This document shows positions 32,793 to 41,414 of a stretch of 64,000 nucleotides of DNA, piece after piece. The stretch is from 2-02-FULL-66-14 sp037443705 (GTDB taxonomy: Bacteria > Pseudomonadota > Gammaproteobacteria > Burkholderiales > SG8-39): NCBI GenBank assembly GCA_037443705.1, contig JBBINV010000004.1, positions 35,636 to 99,635 on the forward strand, written 5' to 3'. The notes beneath the pieces are model-generated. The model saw nothing but the letters and a program-made list of their open reading frames with translations, did not search any database and was not told the origin of the DNA. Positions within the stretch are counted from its first letter, which is position 1; each line of letters starts with the position of its first letter. Both the position numbers and the translations under genes were made by a program.

Positions 32793-34076
32793 TCAGCCCA
32801 GCAGGTCGAACCAGATGGCGTCGGCCCACGCGCGGGCATAGGCGCCTTCCTTGACGCTCGGCGCCGGAGACAGCCCGCCCGCGCCTTTCACCGTCACCAT
32901 CGTCTTCTGCGCCTTGTCGTAGGCGTGCACCGAGGCGACGTGCACGACCTCCCGGTCGTTGATCCAGCTGTAGCACGTGTTCGCGATCATCGGCTCGTCG
33001 TTCACCGCGCGCCCGGTCATCAGCGCCACGATCGCGTCCGCCACGATCTTGCCGTGCTGGTTCGCCATGTGGCCGGATTTCGGCATCAGCGGCGCCGACA
33101 GCGTTGCATCGCCGATGACGTGCACGTTCTTGGCCGCGGTCGATTCCGCCGTCAGCCAGTCCACGCCGCACCAGCGGTTGTTGACGTTCATCACGCCGGC
33201 GCGGCGCGCGATGTCGCCCGCGCGCTGCGGCGGAATCACATTGAGGACGTCCGCACGCTGCTTGTCGCCGATGAAGATCGCGGTGTTGGTCTTAACGTCC
33301 ACGTCCTGCAGCTCATGGTTGGGCCGGTACTCTATGAGGCCCTTGTATTGCCCGTTCCAGGCGGCCATGAACAGTCCCTTCTTCGACGTCACGTCCGGAT
33401 TGCCGTCGAGGATGATCACCTTCGACCTCGGCTTGTGGGTCTTGAAGTAGAGCGCGACCTGGCAGGCGCGCTCGTACGGCCCCGGCGGGCAGCGATAGGG
33501 CGCTTTCGGAATCACCAGCGCGTACACGCCGCCGTCCTTCATCGCCTCGAGCTGCGCGCGCAATGCCACGGTCTGGGGACCGGCCTTCCAGGCGTGCAGG
33601 ATGTGGCGCTGGGCGTCGGCGTTGTTCAGGCCGGGGATCGTCTCGTACATGAAGTCGATTCCCGGAGCGAGAACCAGCCGGTCATACGGGAGCGTCGTGC
33701 CGCCGGCGAGCGTCACGACCTTCTTCGCCGTGTCCACGCCGGTCGCCTCGCCGCGCACCACCTTGACGCCGTGGTTCGGCCCGAGCCTGTTATAGCCCAC
33801 CGTGAGCTCGTTGATCTTCATGGTGCCGGCGAGCACGCGGTTGGAGAACGGGCACGAAACGAACTCGGCGTTGCGCTCCACGAGCGTCACGTCGATGCTC
33901 GGCGCCCACATGCGGATGTACTTCGCCGCGGTCGCGCCACCGAAGCCGCCGCCGATGACGACCACGCGGCCCGCCGAGCCCGGGGTCGTCGCGCAGCCGG
34001 TGAGCGAGGAGATGCCGGCCACCGCGCCGGTGGCCGCCGCTGCCTTGAGGAAGTCGCGCCTGCTGATGTTGGACAT
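32793..34076 (-). CDS. fccB: Sulfide dehydrogenase (flavocytochrome c) flavoprotein subunit
   Basis: A 427-residue flavoprotein with a Tat signal (MSNISRRDFLKAAAATGAVAG). The FAD-binding Rossmann motif is VVVIGGGFGGATAAKYI, followed by LVERNAEFVSCPFSNRVLAG, GIDFMYETIPG, YRCPPGPYERACQ and VHVIGDATLSAPLMPKSGHMAN, which match the FccB/SoxF group of sulfide:cytochrome c oxidoreductases. It oxidises sulfide in the periplasm and passes electrons to its cytochrome partner. The ATG has a GGAGG site. The partner cytochrome gene ends 17 bases upstream, and two diheme cytochromes precede it. Confidence 0.88.
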   Translation of the reverse strand: MSNISRRDFLKAAAATGAVAGISSLTGCATTPGSAGRVVVIGGGFGGATAAKYIRMWAPSIDVTLVERNAEFVSCPFSNRVLAGTMKINELTVGYNRLGPNHGVKVVRGEATGVDTAKKVVTLAGGTTLPYDRLVLAPGIDFMYETIPGLNNADAQRHILHAWKAGPQTVALRAQLEAMKDGGVYALVIPKAPYRCPPGPYERACQVALYFKTHKPRSKVIILDGNPDVTSKKGLFMAAWNGQYKGLIEYRPNHELQDVDVKTNTAIFIGDKQRADVLNVIPPQRAGDIARRAGVMNVNNRWCGVDWLTAESTAAKNVHVIGDATLSAPLMPKSGHMANQHGKIVADAIVALMTGRAVNDEPMIANTCYSWINDREVVHVASVHAYDKAQKTMVTVKGAGGLSPAPSVKEGAYARAWADAIWFDLLG

Positions 34077-34093
34077 GGATTTTTCCTCCGCGG

Positions 34094-34426
34094 CTAGCGC
34101 TTCTGGCGCGAAAAGTAATCGGCGATGCGCTCGAGCTGCTCGTCGGAGTAGCCCTTCGCGTGCTGATGCATCACCGTCGGTTTCTTCGTGCCCGTGCCGG
34201 TCTTGAACTCCTTGAGCGACTTGAGCAGATCGGCCTTGGGCTTGCCCGCGAGCGCCGGGAACTCGTCGGCCTCGCTTCGGCCGTCGGTTCCGTGGCAGGC
34301 GGCGCAGCTCGCGGCCCACGCCCGAGCCTTGTAGTCCTGCGCTTCGCTTCCTGCCGACCAGCCCGCCAGCGCTCCGAGCGCGAGCGGCATCCAGACGGCG
34401 TTCCTGACCCACCGCGTGCGTTGCAT
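34094..34426 (-). CDS. Class I cytochrome c, probable cytochrome subunit of sulfide dehydrogenase
   Basis: A 110-residue exported monoheme cytochrome: signal peptide (MQRTRWVRNAVWMPLALGAL to about residue 29), heme motif CAACH near residue 41, and a distal Met ligand in the KPTVMHQHAKG region. It resembles the small cytochrome partner (FccA/SoxE-like) of the flavoprotein encoded directly downstream. The start at 34426 is supported by GGGAGGAGA upstream; a longer frame to 34486 lacks support. The 118-base gap upstream contains a hairpin. Confidence 0.85.
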   Translation of the reverse strand: MQRTRWVRNAVWMPLALGALAGWSAGSEAQDYKARAWAASCAACHGTDGRSEADEFPALAGKPKADLLKSLKEFKTGTGTKKPTVMHQHAKGYSDEQLERIADYFSRQKR

Positions 34427-34460
34427 TCTCTCCTCCCGAAAAAGACGACAGAAAAGTCTA

Positions 34461-34482
34461 GCCCAAACCGACACCGTTGGGC
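34461..34482 (-). terminator. Weak hairpin in the gap between cytochrome genes (possible attenuator)
   Basis: A 6-bp perfect stem (GCCCAA / TTGGGC) with a ten-base loop, followed on the minus strand by TAGACTTTTC. It lies between the second diheme cytochrome and the small cytochrome c. It could reduce readthrough within the operon or be incidental. A run of eight T on the plus strand (eight A in the transcript) is nearby. Confidence 0.35.
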
Positions 34483-34544
34483 TCAAGCGGGGGCGACCGA
34501 TTTTTTTTCTCGGGCGATCAAAAACCTCCCTGCCTGGCGAAGGG

Positions 34545-35171
34545 CTATTTGATAACCGTTATCACGAGGCGCGACAGATAGTCGGCGACGGCTTCCACGT
34601 CCTCGTCACTGTAGTCCCGAACTTCCTTGCGCATGGTGCGGTTGGCGTTGCGCCGCACGCCGTCGCGGATCTCGCGGATCTGACGCACGAGATAGTTGAA
34701 GTGCTGGCCGGCGAGCGCCGGATAGGTCTCCGCGTCGTCGCCTTCGCCCTGCCGCCCGTGGCAATCCCGGCAGTTCCGGTCGTACAGCCGGGCCCCGCGC
34801 TCGAGGTCCGTCCCCGGGCCCTTGCCGTTGTCGGACGGGGGCTTGAGGCCGTGCAGATAGGCGGCGATGTCCGCCATCTCCTGCACGTTCACCACGCGGG
34901 CGGTGATGAAAGGGTGCATCTTGGGGTTGTCGCGTTGCCCGGCCCGGATGTCGGCCATCTGCTTGAGGAGCACCGCGACGTGCTGGCCCGCGAGCTGCGG
35001 ATAGGCGCCGTCCGGCCGTCCTGCGCCGTCCGGCCGGTGGCAGCCCTGGCAGACTTCGTAGGCGACGCGGCCGCGCGCAGGGTCGGCCTTGAGCTTCAGC
35101 GCCTCCTCGAGCTCGCCCGCAGCGGCGCTCGTCGCGCAGCCGATCAGCAGCAGCAGGGCGGCGGCCTTCAT
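34545..35171 (-). CDS. Diheme cytochrome c (cytochrome c4-like)
   Basis: A 208-residue periplasmic protein with a signal peptide (MKAAALLLLIGCATSAAA) and two cytochrome c domains. The heme sites are CQGCH near residue 41 and CRDCH near residue 133, with Met ligands in NPKMHPF and NRTMRKE. The internal duplication is typical of c4-type electron shuttles. Its ATG overlaps the stop of the preceding diheme cytochrome (ATGA). Together they probably carry electrons from sulfide oxidation to a terminal oxidase. Confidence 0.9.
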   Translation of the reverse strand: MKAAALLLLIGCATSAAAGELEEALKLKADPARGRVAYEVCQGCHRPDGAGRPDGAYPQLAGQHVAVLLKQMADIRAGQRDNPKMHPFITARVVNVQEMADIAAYLHGLKPPSDNGKGPGTDLERGARLYDRNCRDCHGRQGEGDDAETYPALAGQHFNYLVRQIREIRDGVRRNANRTMRKEVRDYSDEDVEAVADYLSRLVITVIK

Positions 35172-35779
35172 TTCATCCCCGCGATGTATTCGGAAACGGC
35201 CTCCATCTCCTTCTCGGTCATGCGCACGGCGAGCGACTGCATGACGAGGCCGCGGTCATTCTCGCGCTTGCCGTCCTTGAAATCCTTGAGCTGGCGCAAC
35301 GTGTACTCGGCGTGCTGACCGGCGACGCGCGGAAAGCGCGCCGTGCCGGCGCCGTCGGGGTAGTGGCAGCCGGAGCACGAGGGAACGCCGGTCAGCTCGT
35401 TGCCGTCGGTGTAGATTTTTTTTCCGAGCTCGAGGAGCTCGGGCCGGCGGACCTCGCCGGGCGCGGGCTTTTGCGCGCTGTAGTGCGCGGCGAGCGACTC
35501 GATGTCCGGGTCGGACAGGGCCTCGACCATCGCCTCCATGATGTCGCTGCGCCGGCGCTTCGCCTTGTAGTCGAGCAGCTGCTTGCGCAGGTACTGCGGG
35601 TGCAGGCCGGCGAGCTTCGGGTTCAGCGCGATCGTGCTGTTGCCGTCCGCTCCGTGGCAGGAAATGCAAAGCCGGGCGACGATTTCGGCGCCCTTCGCCG
35701 GATCGGCGCCAGGAGCCGGCTGACCCGAGGCGGGGAGCGCGAGGAGCGCGGATGCGAGGCTGAAGGCGGCGCGTTTCAT
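35168..35779 (-). CDS. Diheme cytochrome c (cytochrome c4-like), first gene of the sulfide dehydrogenase operon
   Basis: A 203-residue exported protein: signal peptide to about residue 20 (ASALLALPASG), heme sites CISCH near residue 38 and CSGCH near residue 135, and Met ligands in RSDIMEAMVEA and DRGLVMQSLAVRM. It is a paralogue of the next gene and coupled to it by a four-base overlap. Order on the minus strand is c4, c4, small cytochrome c, fccB. The gap to clpA carries the clpA terminator. Confidence 0.9.
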   Translation of the reverse strand: MKRAAFSLASALLALPASGQPAPGADPAKGAEIVARLCISCHGADGNSTIALNPKLAGLHPQYLRKQLLDYKAKRRRSDIMEAMVEALSDPDIESLAAHYSAQKPAPGEVRRPELLELGKKIYTDGNELTGVPSCSGCHYPDGAGTARFPRVAGQHAEYTLRQLKDFKDGKRENDRGLVMQSLAVRMTEKEMEAVSEYIAGMK

Positions 35780-35843
35780 CGAGGCGGCCGCAATCTAGCA
35801 ATGCCCCGGCGTTCGCGCCAGAACAATCCGGCAATGGGGAAAT

Positions 35844-35867
35844 AAAAAGGGCCGCGGCGGGCGACCC
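35844..35867 (-). terminator. Intrinsic terminator after clpA
   Basis: On the minus strand, GGGTCGC pairs with GCGGCCC (one G-T wobble) around a five-base loop and is followed by TTTTTATTT. It begins eight bases beyond the clpA stop, separating clpSA from the cytochrome operon, which therefore needs its own promoter in 35780-35843. Confidence 0.75.
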
Positions 35868-35874
35868 TCCCGGA

Positions 35875-38160
35875 TCAGGCGACCGGCTGGGCGGCCGCGG
35901 GCGGCCGCGCCGGGGCCGGCGCCTCGAAGCGCAGCGCGATCCTCTCGCCGTCCTCGACGTCGATCGTGACCCGGCCGCCGTGCTGGAGCTTGCCGAAGAG
36001 CAGCTCGTCGGCGAGCGCGCGCCGCACCGTGTCCTGGATCAGGCGCGCCATCGGCCGCGCTCCCATCAAGGGGTCGAAGCCCTTCTTCGCGAGATGCTCC
36101 TTCAGCGCCTGGGTGAAATGCGCCTCGACCTTTTTCTCGGCGAGCTGCTCCTCGAGCTGCATCAGGAACTTGTCCACGACGCGCAGGATGATCTCGTGGT
36201 CGAGCGCGCGGAACGAGATGATCGCGTCCAGCCGGTTCCTGAACTCGGGCGTGAACATCTTCTTGATCGCTTCCATCTCGTCGCCCGCCTGCCTGGTGGC
36301 GGTGAAGCCCATCGACGGACGCGCGAGCGACTCCGCCCCCGCGTTGGTGGTCATGATGATCACCACGTTGCGGAAATCGGCCTTGCGCCCGTTGTTGTCG
36401 GTGAGCGTGCCGTGGTCCATCACCTGGAGCATCACGTTGAAGATGTCGGGGTGCGCCTTCTCGATCTCGTCGAGCAGCAGCACCGCGTACGGCTTCTTGG
36501 TGATCGCCTCGGTGAGCAGCCCGCCCTGCTCGAAGCCGACGTACCCCGGCGGCGCGCCGATGAGGCGGCTCACCGCGTGCCGTTCCATGTACTCCGACAT
36601 GTCGAAGCGGATGAGCTCGATGCCCATGCAGTATGCGAGCTGGCGCGCGACCTCGGTCTTGCCCACGCCGGTCGGCCCGCTGAAGAGGAACGACCCGATC
36701 GGCTTCTGCGGGTTGCCGAGCCCCGAACGTGCCATCTTGATCGCCGCGGCGAGCGCCTCGATCGCCTTGTCCTGGCCGAACACGACCGCCTTCAGGTCTC
36801 GGTCGAGGTTCGCGAGCGCGCTGCGGTCGTCGGTGCTGACGCTCCGGGGCGGGATGCGCGCGATCTTGGCGATGATCTCCTCGATCTCCGACTTGCCGAT
36901 GACCTTTTTCTGCTTGGCCCTGGGGGCGATGCGCTGTGCCGCGCCCGCCTCGTCGATCACGTCGATCGCCTTGTCGGGGAGGTGCCGGTCGTTGATGTAT
37001 TTGGCCGAGAGCTCGGCCGCGCTCGCGAGCGCGTTGGCCGTGTACTTGACGCTGTGATGCGCCTCGAACCGGGTCTTCAGGCCTTTCAGGATCTCGACCG
37101 TTTCCTCGACCGAAGGCTCGACCACGTCGATCTTCTGGAAGCGGCGCGAGAGCGCGTGGTCCTTTTCGAACACGCCGCGGTACTCGTTGTAGGTGGTCGC
37201 GCCGATGCACTTGAGGCTGCCCGTCGAGAGCGCGGGCTTGAGAAGGTTCGAGGCATCGAGCGTGCCGCCCGAGGCCGCGCCCGCGCCGATCACGGTGTGG
37301 ATCTCGTCGATGAACAGGATCGCGTTCGGGTTGTCCACGAGCTGCTTGAGCACCGCCTTGAGGCGCTGCTCGAAGTCGCCGCGGTACTTGGTGCCGGCGA
37401 GCAGCGCGCCCATGTCAAGGGCGTAAACCGTGCACTTGGCGAGCAGGTCGGGGACGCTGCCCTCGACGATGCGGCGCGCAAGCCCCTCGGCGATCGCAGT
37501 CTTGCCGACGCCCGCCTCGCCCACCAGGAGCGGGTTGTTCTTGCGCCGCCGGCACAGCGTCTGCACCACCCGCTCGAGCTCCTTCTCGCGGCCGATCAGG
37601 GGATCGATCTTGCCGGCGAGCGCGAGCGCATTCAGGTTCTGGGTGTAATTGTCGAGCGGGCTGTTGGCGGTCTGGCTCTCGCTTTCCTGCTCGTTCTCCT
37701 GCTCGCTCTTGCCCTGGTGCGGCTGCGGCGTCTTCGTGATGCCGTGCGAGATGTAGTTCACGACGTCCAGGCGCGTGATCCCCTGCTGCTGCAGGAAGTA
37801 CACCGCGTGCGAATCCTTCTCGCCGAACATCGCCACCAGCACGTTCGCCCCCGTGACCTCCTTCTTGCCGGACGACTGCACGTGCAGGATCGCGCGCTGG
37901 ATCACGCGCTGGAACCCGAGCGTCGGCTGAGTGTCCACTTCGCGGTCCTGCGCGATGCGCGGGGTCTGCTCGGCGACGTGCTGGGCGAGCTGCTTGCGAA
38001 GCTCGTCCATGTTGGCGCCGCAGGCGCGCAGCACCTCGGCCGCGGTCGGGTTGTCCAGCAGCGCGAGCAGCAGGTGCTCGACGGTGATGAACTCGTGGCG
38101 CTTCTGGCGCGCCTCGACGAACGCCATGTGCAGGCTGACTTCGAGCTCCTGGGCGATCAT
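35875..38160 (-). CDS. clpA: ATP-dependent Clp protease ATP-binding subunit ClpA
   Basis: A 761-residue AAA+ unfoldase: N-domain (LEVSLHMAFVEARQKRHEFI), first ATPase module with Walker A GEAGVGKT and Walker B FIDEIHT, second module with GPTGVGKT and LLDEIEKAHPD, and the C-terminal small domain. It unfolds substrates for ClpP. A linker around residues 145-170 is Gln/Glu/Ser rich. The clpS adaptor gene ends one base upstream, giving the standard clpS-clpA operon, and clpP is not in the window. Confidence 0.97.
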   Translation of the reverse strand: MIAQELEVSLHMAFVEARQKRHEFITVEHLLLALLDNPTAAEVLRACGANMDELRKQLAQHVAEQTPRIAQDREVDTQPTLGFQRVIQRAILHVQSSGKKEVTGANVLVAMFGEKDSHAVYFLQQQGITRLDVVNYISHGITKTPQPHQGKSEQENEQESESQTANSPLDNYTQNLNALALAGKIDPLIGREKELERVVQTLCRRRKNNPLLVGEAGVGKTAIAEGLARRIVEGSVPDLLAKCTVYALDMGALLAGTKYRGDFEQRLKAVLKQLVDNPNAILFIDEIHTVIGAGAASGGTLDASNLLKPALSTGSLKCIGATTYNEYRGVFEKDHALSRRFQKIDVVEPSVEETVEILKGLKTRFEAHHSVKYTANALASAAELSAKYINDRHLPDKAIDVIDEAGAAQRIAPRAKQKKVIGKSEIEEIIAKIARIPPRSVSTDDRSALANLDRDLKAVVFGQDKAIEALAAAIKMARSGLGNPQKPIGSFLFSGPTGVGKTEVARQLAYCMGIELIRFDMSEYMERHAVSRLIGAPPGYVGFEQGGLLTEAITKKPYAVLLLDEIEKAHPDIFNVMLQVMDHGTLTDNNGRKADFRNVVIIMTTNAGAESLARPSMGFTATRQAGDEMEAIKKMFTPEFRNRLDAIISFRALDHEIILRVVDKFLMQLEEQLAEKKVEAHFTQALKEHLAKKGFDPLMGARPMARLIQDTVRRALADELLFGKLQHGGRVTIDVEDGERIALRFEAPAPARPPAAAQPVA

Positions 38161-38161
38161 G

Positions 38162-38470
38162 CTAGGTTTCCTCCATCACGCACTGCAGCGGGTGCTGGTG
38201 CTTGCGCGAGTACGCGGCCACCTGCTGGACTTTCGTAGAGGCGACGTCCCGGGGATACACCCCGCAGACCCCGATGCCCTCGCGGTGAACCTTGAGCATG
38301 ACCTGGGTGGCGCGCTCGCGCGTCATGCCGAAGAACTTCTGCAGCACCACGACGACGAACTCCATCGGGGTGTAATCGTCGTTCAGCAGCATGACCTTGA
38401 ACATCGGCGGGGGCTTGAGCTTCGCCTTGCGAGCCTCGAGTACCGCGTCGTCCCTTTGCTGCGTGGACAT
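38162..38470 (-). CDS. clpS: ATP-dependent Clp protease adaptor ClpS
   Basis: A 102-residue adaptor that delivers N-degron substrates to ClpA. It has the ClpS core MFKVMLLNDDYTPMEFVVVV (the N-terminal-residue pocket Asn-Asp-Asp) and VMLKVHREGIGVCGVYPRDVA. The start is ATG 38470 (MSTQQRDD); upstream in-frame codons lie in the intergenic region. It is divergent from cspA. Confidence 0.95.
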   Translation of the reverse strand: MSTQQRDDAVLEARKAKLKPPPMFKVMLLNDDYTPMEFVVVVLQKFFGMTRERATQVMLKVHREGIGVCGVYPRDVASTKVQQVAAYSRKHQHPLQCVMEET

Positions 38471-38788
38471 GTGGCGAAGTTTCCCGGATTCCGCGCTCCG
38501 TCTGCAGTGTGTTAGTGACCCAAGCGCACGAATTAGTGCCCGTCTTCGGTCAATCCTAGCCAATGCCGCCCTCCAGCGCAACGCGCGGCAAGAGCCAAAA
38601 CGCGCCTCTTATCACGGAGATGGGCGCCCGAGCGCCACTTGACGGGTCCGCCGAAGGCGCGTAAAAGCCGCCCTGTGTTTGGATTCAGGCTGTCCTGTAA
38701 CGCCATTGGTAAGGGCGGCGGGGTCGTGAGTTTCAAGCATGGCCCGGGCGAGCCGCCCGGAAGTTCAAACCAACAGAAGGAAGCAGCG
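38471..38788. other. Divergent intergenic region between clpS and cspA
   Basis: About 318 bases without a gene. The right half holds the cspA promoter and long leader. The left part, next to clpS, contains a TTGACC on the minus strand (about 38550) without a clear -10. No RNA gene was recognised. Open frames crossing this stretch on the minus strand are short and run into cspA, so they are not credible. Confidence 0.6.
38639..38667 (+). promoter_or_regulatory. Sigma-70 promoter of cspA with long 5' leader
   Basis: TTGACG (38639-38644), an exact 17-base spacer, and TAAAAG (38662-38667). Transcription from about 38674 would give a leader of about 115 bases. The leader contains a 7-bp hairpin (38744-38760, CCGGGCG / CGCCCGG) just upstream of the AAGGAAG ribosome site. 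A long structured leader is the known mode of cold-induced control in cspA-type mRNAs; its operation here is inference. Confidence 0.7.
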
Positions 38789-38992
38789 ATGGCTACAGGC
38801 ACCGTGAAGTGGTTCAACGACGCGAAGGGCTACGGCTTCATCACGCCGGACGACGGCAGCGAAGACCTGTTCGCTCACTTCTCCGCGATCAATATGCAGG
38901 GCTTCAAGACCCTCAAGGAAGGCCAGAAGGTGAGCTTCGACGTCGTGCAGGGCCCGAAAGGCAAGCAGGCGTCCAACATCCAGAAGGTCTAG
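38789..38992 (+). CDS. Cold shock protein, CspA family
   Basis: A 67-residue single cold-shock domain with both RNA-binding motifs: RNP1 as KGYGFITP and RNP2 as DLFAHF. It binds single-stranded RNA/DNA and melts mRNA structure. Its neighbours (clpS/clpA on one side, icd on the other) are a conserved betaproteobacterial arrangement. It is transcribed alone and followed by a terminator. Confidence 0.96.
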   Translation: MATGTVKWFNDAKGYGFITPDDGSEDLFAHFSAINMQGFKTLKEGQKVSFDVVQGPKGKQASNIQKV

Positions 38993-39010
38993 ACACCGCT
39001 TCACCGACCG

Positions 39011-39034
39011 GAAAGCCGCCTGCGGGCGGCTTTC
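39011..39034. terminator. Terminator between cspA and icd
   Basis: A perfect 10-bp stem (GAAAGCCGCC / GGCGGCTTTC) with a TGCG loop, 18 bases past the cspA stop. It ends eight bases before the icd stop on the opposite strand, so it can serve both convergent genes. Confidence 0.85.
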
Positions 39035-39041
39035 CTGCTTT

Positions 39042-40298
<1,257 letters not shown>

Positions 40299-40337
40299 GG
40301 CTGGGTCCTCCGCCGGAGGCTTTCAGATAAAAGATAT

Positions 40338-40343
40338 ATTATA
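40338..40343 (-). promoter_or_regulatory. -10 element of the icd promoter
   Basis: A perfect TATAAT on the minus strand within a 26-base stretch of almost pure A/T (about 40322-40347), which stands out sharply from the GC-rich surroundings. The best -35 candidate 17 bases upstream is weak (CCGACG). Confidence 0.6.
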
Positions 40344-40436
40344 TAAGACTTGCCTCGCCCCGTCGGTGCGCCCGGGGCGCGCCGGATGCGCCAGTGCATC
40401 ATACGACGGCTTGCGGGAACAGGGTTGCGGGGCCGG

Positions 40437-40468
40437 TTGTGCGTCAAAACCCTTGTCATTACAATGAC
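40437..40468 (+). promoter_or_regulatory. Promoter with overlapping 14-bp palindrome upstream of the lysine-rich small proteins
   Basis: TTGTGC (40437-40442), a 17-base spacer and TACAAT (40460-40465) form a good sigma-70 promoter. A perfect inverted repeat GTCATT-AC-AATGAC (40455-40468) covers the -10 element, an arrangement expected for a repressor site. The gap 40299-40600 between icd and the first small gene otherwise holds only the icd promoter and about 130 bases of leader, with no gene seen. Confidence 0.5.
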
Positions 40469-40600
40469 TTTTCAGGGGAGAGGTCCCGTCGGGGGCGGCC
40501 TGTCAACGCCGGAACGGCTCGCGCGTTGAGTAGCGAGCGGTGCTGCGGCGGCTCGCCGCGGCCCCCGAACCTGTCCAATCAGAGAGACGAGGAGCTACCG

Positions 40601-40750
40601 ATGAGCAAACTGCTGACCATGATCGTCGCCGCGATGTTCGCCGCGGCCAGCGTCCAGGCCGTCGCGCAGGAGAAGAAGGAAGAGAAGAAGACGATGAAGG
40701 CGGACAAGGCGAAGAAGAAGGCCGCCGCCAAGAAGGAAGAGAAGAAGTAA
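40601..40750 (+). CDS. Small exported lysine-rich protein (paralogue 1 of 3)
   Basis: A 49-residue protein: a signal peptide of about 22 residues (MSKLLTMIVAAMFAAASVQA) and a mature part of about 26 residues composed almost only of Lys, Glu and Ala (EEKKTMKADKAKKKAAAKKE). A GAGGAG ribosome site supports the start. The signal peptide is nearly identical in pattern to that of the gene at 40859, and a third related gene follows at 41070. Function unknown; a charged periplasmic peptide is all that can be said. Confidence 0.7.
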   Translation: MSKLLTMIVAAMFAAASVQAVAQEKKEEKKTMKADKAKKKAAAKKEEKK

Positions 40751-40769
40751 GGAGCCACGAACCGGCAGG

Positions 40770-40794
40770 GGGTCGCGCGTGCGCGGCCCTTTTT
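40770..40794 (+). terminator. Terminator-like hairpin after the first small gene
   Basis: GGGTCGCG pairs with CGCGGCCC (one wobble) around a four-base turn and is followed by five T. A second GC hairpin follows at 40802-40819 (GCCGGCG / CGCCGGC) without a T run. They separate the first and second small genes. Confidence 0.6.
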
Positions 40795-40824
40795 CTGGTG
40801 GGCCGGCGGCGACGCCGGCTCGAG

Positions 40825-40840
40825 TTGATTGATCAATCAA
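40825..40840. promoter_or_regulatory. 16-bp perfect palindrome upstream of the second small gene
   Basis: TTGATTGATCAATCAA is self-complementary over all 16 bases and lies 18 bases before the ATG at 40859. It is AT-rich against a GC-rich background. It looks like a regulator site, but the spacing between TTGAT and ATCAA (six) is not that of FNR (four). Confidence 0.5.
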
Positions 40841-40858
40841 ACTACTCAAGGGAGCATC

Positions 40859-40999
40859 ATGAAAAAGCTGCTGTCGATCCTCCTCGCCGCCATGTTCGCC
40901 GCGGTGAGCGTCCAGGCCGTCGCGCAAGCGAAGAAGGACGAGAAGAAAGAGGCGAAGAAGGAAATGAAGAAGGACGCGAAGAAGGACGAGAAGAAGTAG
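40859..40999 (+). CDS. Small exported lysine-rich protein (paralogue 2 of 3)
   Basis: A 46-residue protein too short for routine gene callers. The signal peptide MKKLLSILLAAMFAAVSVQA is followed by VAQ and a mature tail of Lys, Asp, Glu and Ala (KKDEKKEAKKEMKKDAKKDE). The sequence AAMFAA-x-SVQAVAQ is shared with the first small gene, so they are duplicates. An AAGGGAG ribosome site precedes the ATG. A terminator follows 17 bases after the stop. No function known. Confidence 0.7.
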   Translation: MKKLLSILLAAMFAAVSVQAVAQAKKDEKKEAKKEMKKDAKKDEKK

Positions 41000-41016
41000 G
41001 CGCGGTGAAAGACGGG

Positions 41017-41041
41017 AAGGCCGCCTCCGGGCGGCCTTTCT
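41017..41041 (+). terminator. Intrinsic terminator after the second small gene
   Basis: A 9-bp stem (AAGGCCGCC / GGCGGCCTT) with a TCCG loop and a TTTCTTT tail. It sits 28 bases before the next ATG, so the third small gene may rely on readthrough or a promoter I could not identify. Confidence 0.8.
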
Positions 41042-41069
41042 TTCACGCTTTGCCCATCAAGGAGGGGTC

Positions 41070-41360
41070 ATGAAGAAGCTCGTGTCCGTAGCCGTGGCGG
41101 CGCTTTTCGCCTTCGCCGCGCCCGCGATCGCCCAGGAAAAGAAGGAGTCGGTGACGACCAAGAAAGGCGAGACAGTCACCACCAAGAAAGGCGAGGCGGT
41201 CGGGACGAAGAAGATGAAGGAGAAGAAGGCCGAAGCCGCGCCGGCCGCCGCTCCGAAGAAGAAGGAGACGAAGAAGGCCGAGAGGCTGCCGAAGACGGCG
41301 CCGAAGACCAGGTCAGGCGAGACCGTCGGCACCAAGGAACCCAAGACCGAGAAGAAATAG
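41070..41360 (+). CDS. Exported lysine-rich repeat protein (paralogue 3 of 3)
   Basis: A 96-residue protein with a signal peptide (MKKLVSVAVAALFAFAAPAIA, then QEKK). The mature part is low-complexity and strongly basic with imperfect repeats: VTTKKGET, VTTKKGEA, VGTKKMKE, and later ETVGTKEP. The QEKKE junction matches the first small gene, so it is a longer member of the same set. An AAGGAGGGG site precedes the ATG. Low-complexity Lys/Ala tails suggest nucleic acid or polyanion binding, but this is inference. Confidence 0.7.
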   Translation: MKKLVSVAVAALFAFAAPAIAQEKKESVTTKKGETVTTKKGEAVGTKKMKEKKAEAAPAAAPKKKETKKAERLPKTAPKTRSGETVGTKEPKTEKK

Positions 41361-41379
41361 CCCGCTTTTCCGGGCAAGC

Positions 41380-41413
41380 AAGGCAGGGGAGGTTTACCCT
41401 GCCTTTTCTTTTT
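41380..41413 (+). terminator. Intrinsic terminator upstream of the DUF192 gene
   Basis: A 9-bp stem (AAGGCAGGG / CCCTGCCTT) with an eight-base loop, followed by TTCTTTTTT. It ends the small-protein cluster. The DUF192 start lies at the end of its T run, so that gene must be read from readthrough or a promoter inside this region. Confidence 0.8.
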
Positions 41414-41414
41414 T

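Noticed and set aside
35980..38238. 752-codon plus-strand frame opposite clpA
   Set aside because: No motifs; a mirror of the conserved ClpA coding strand.
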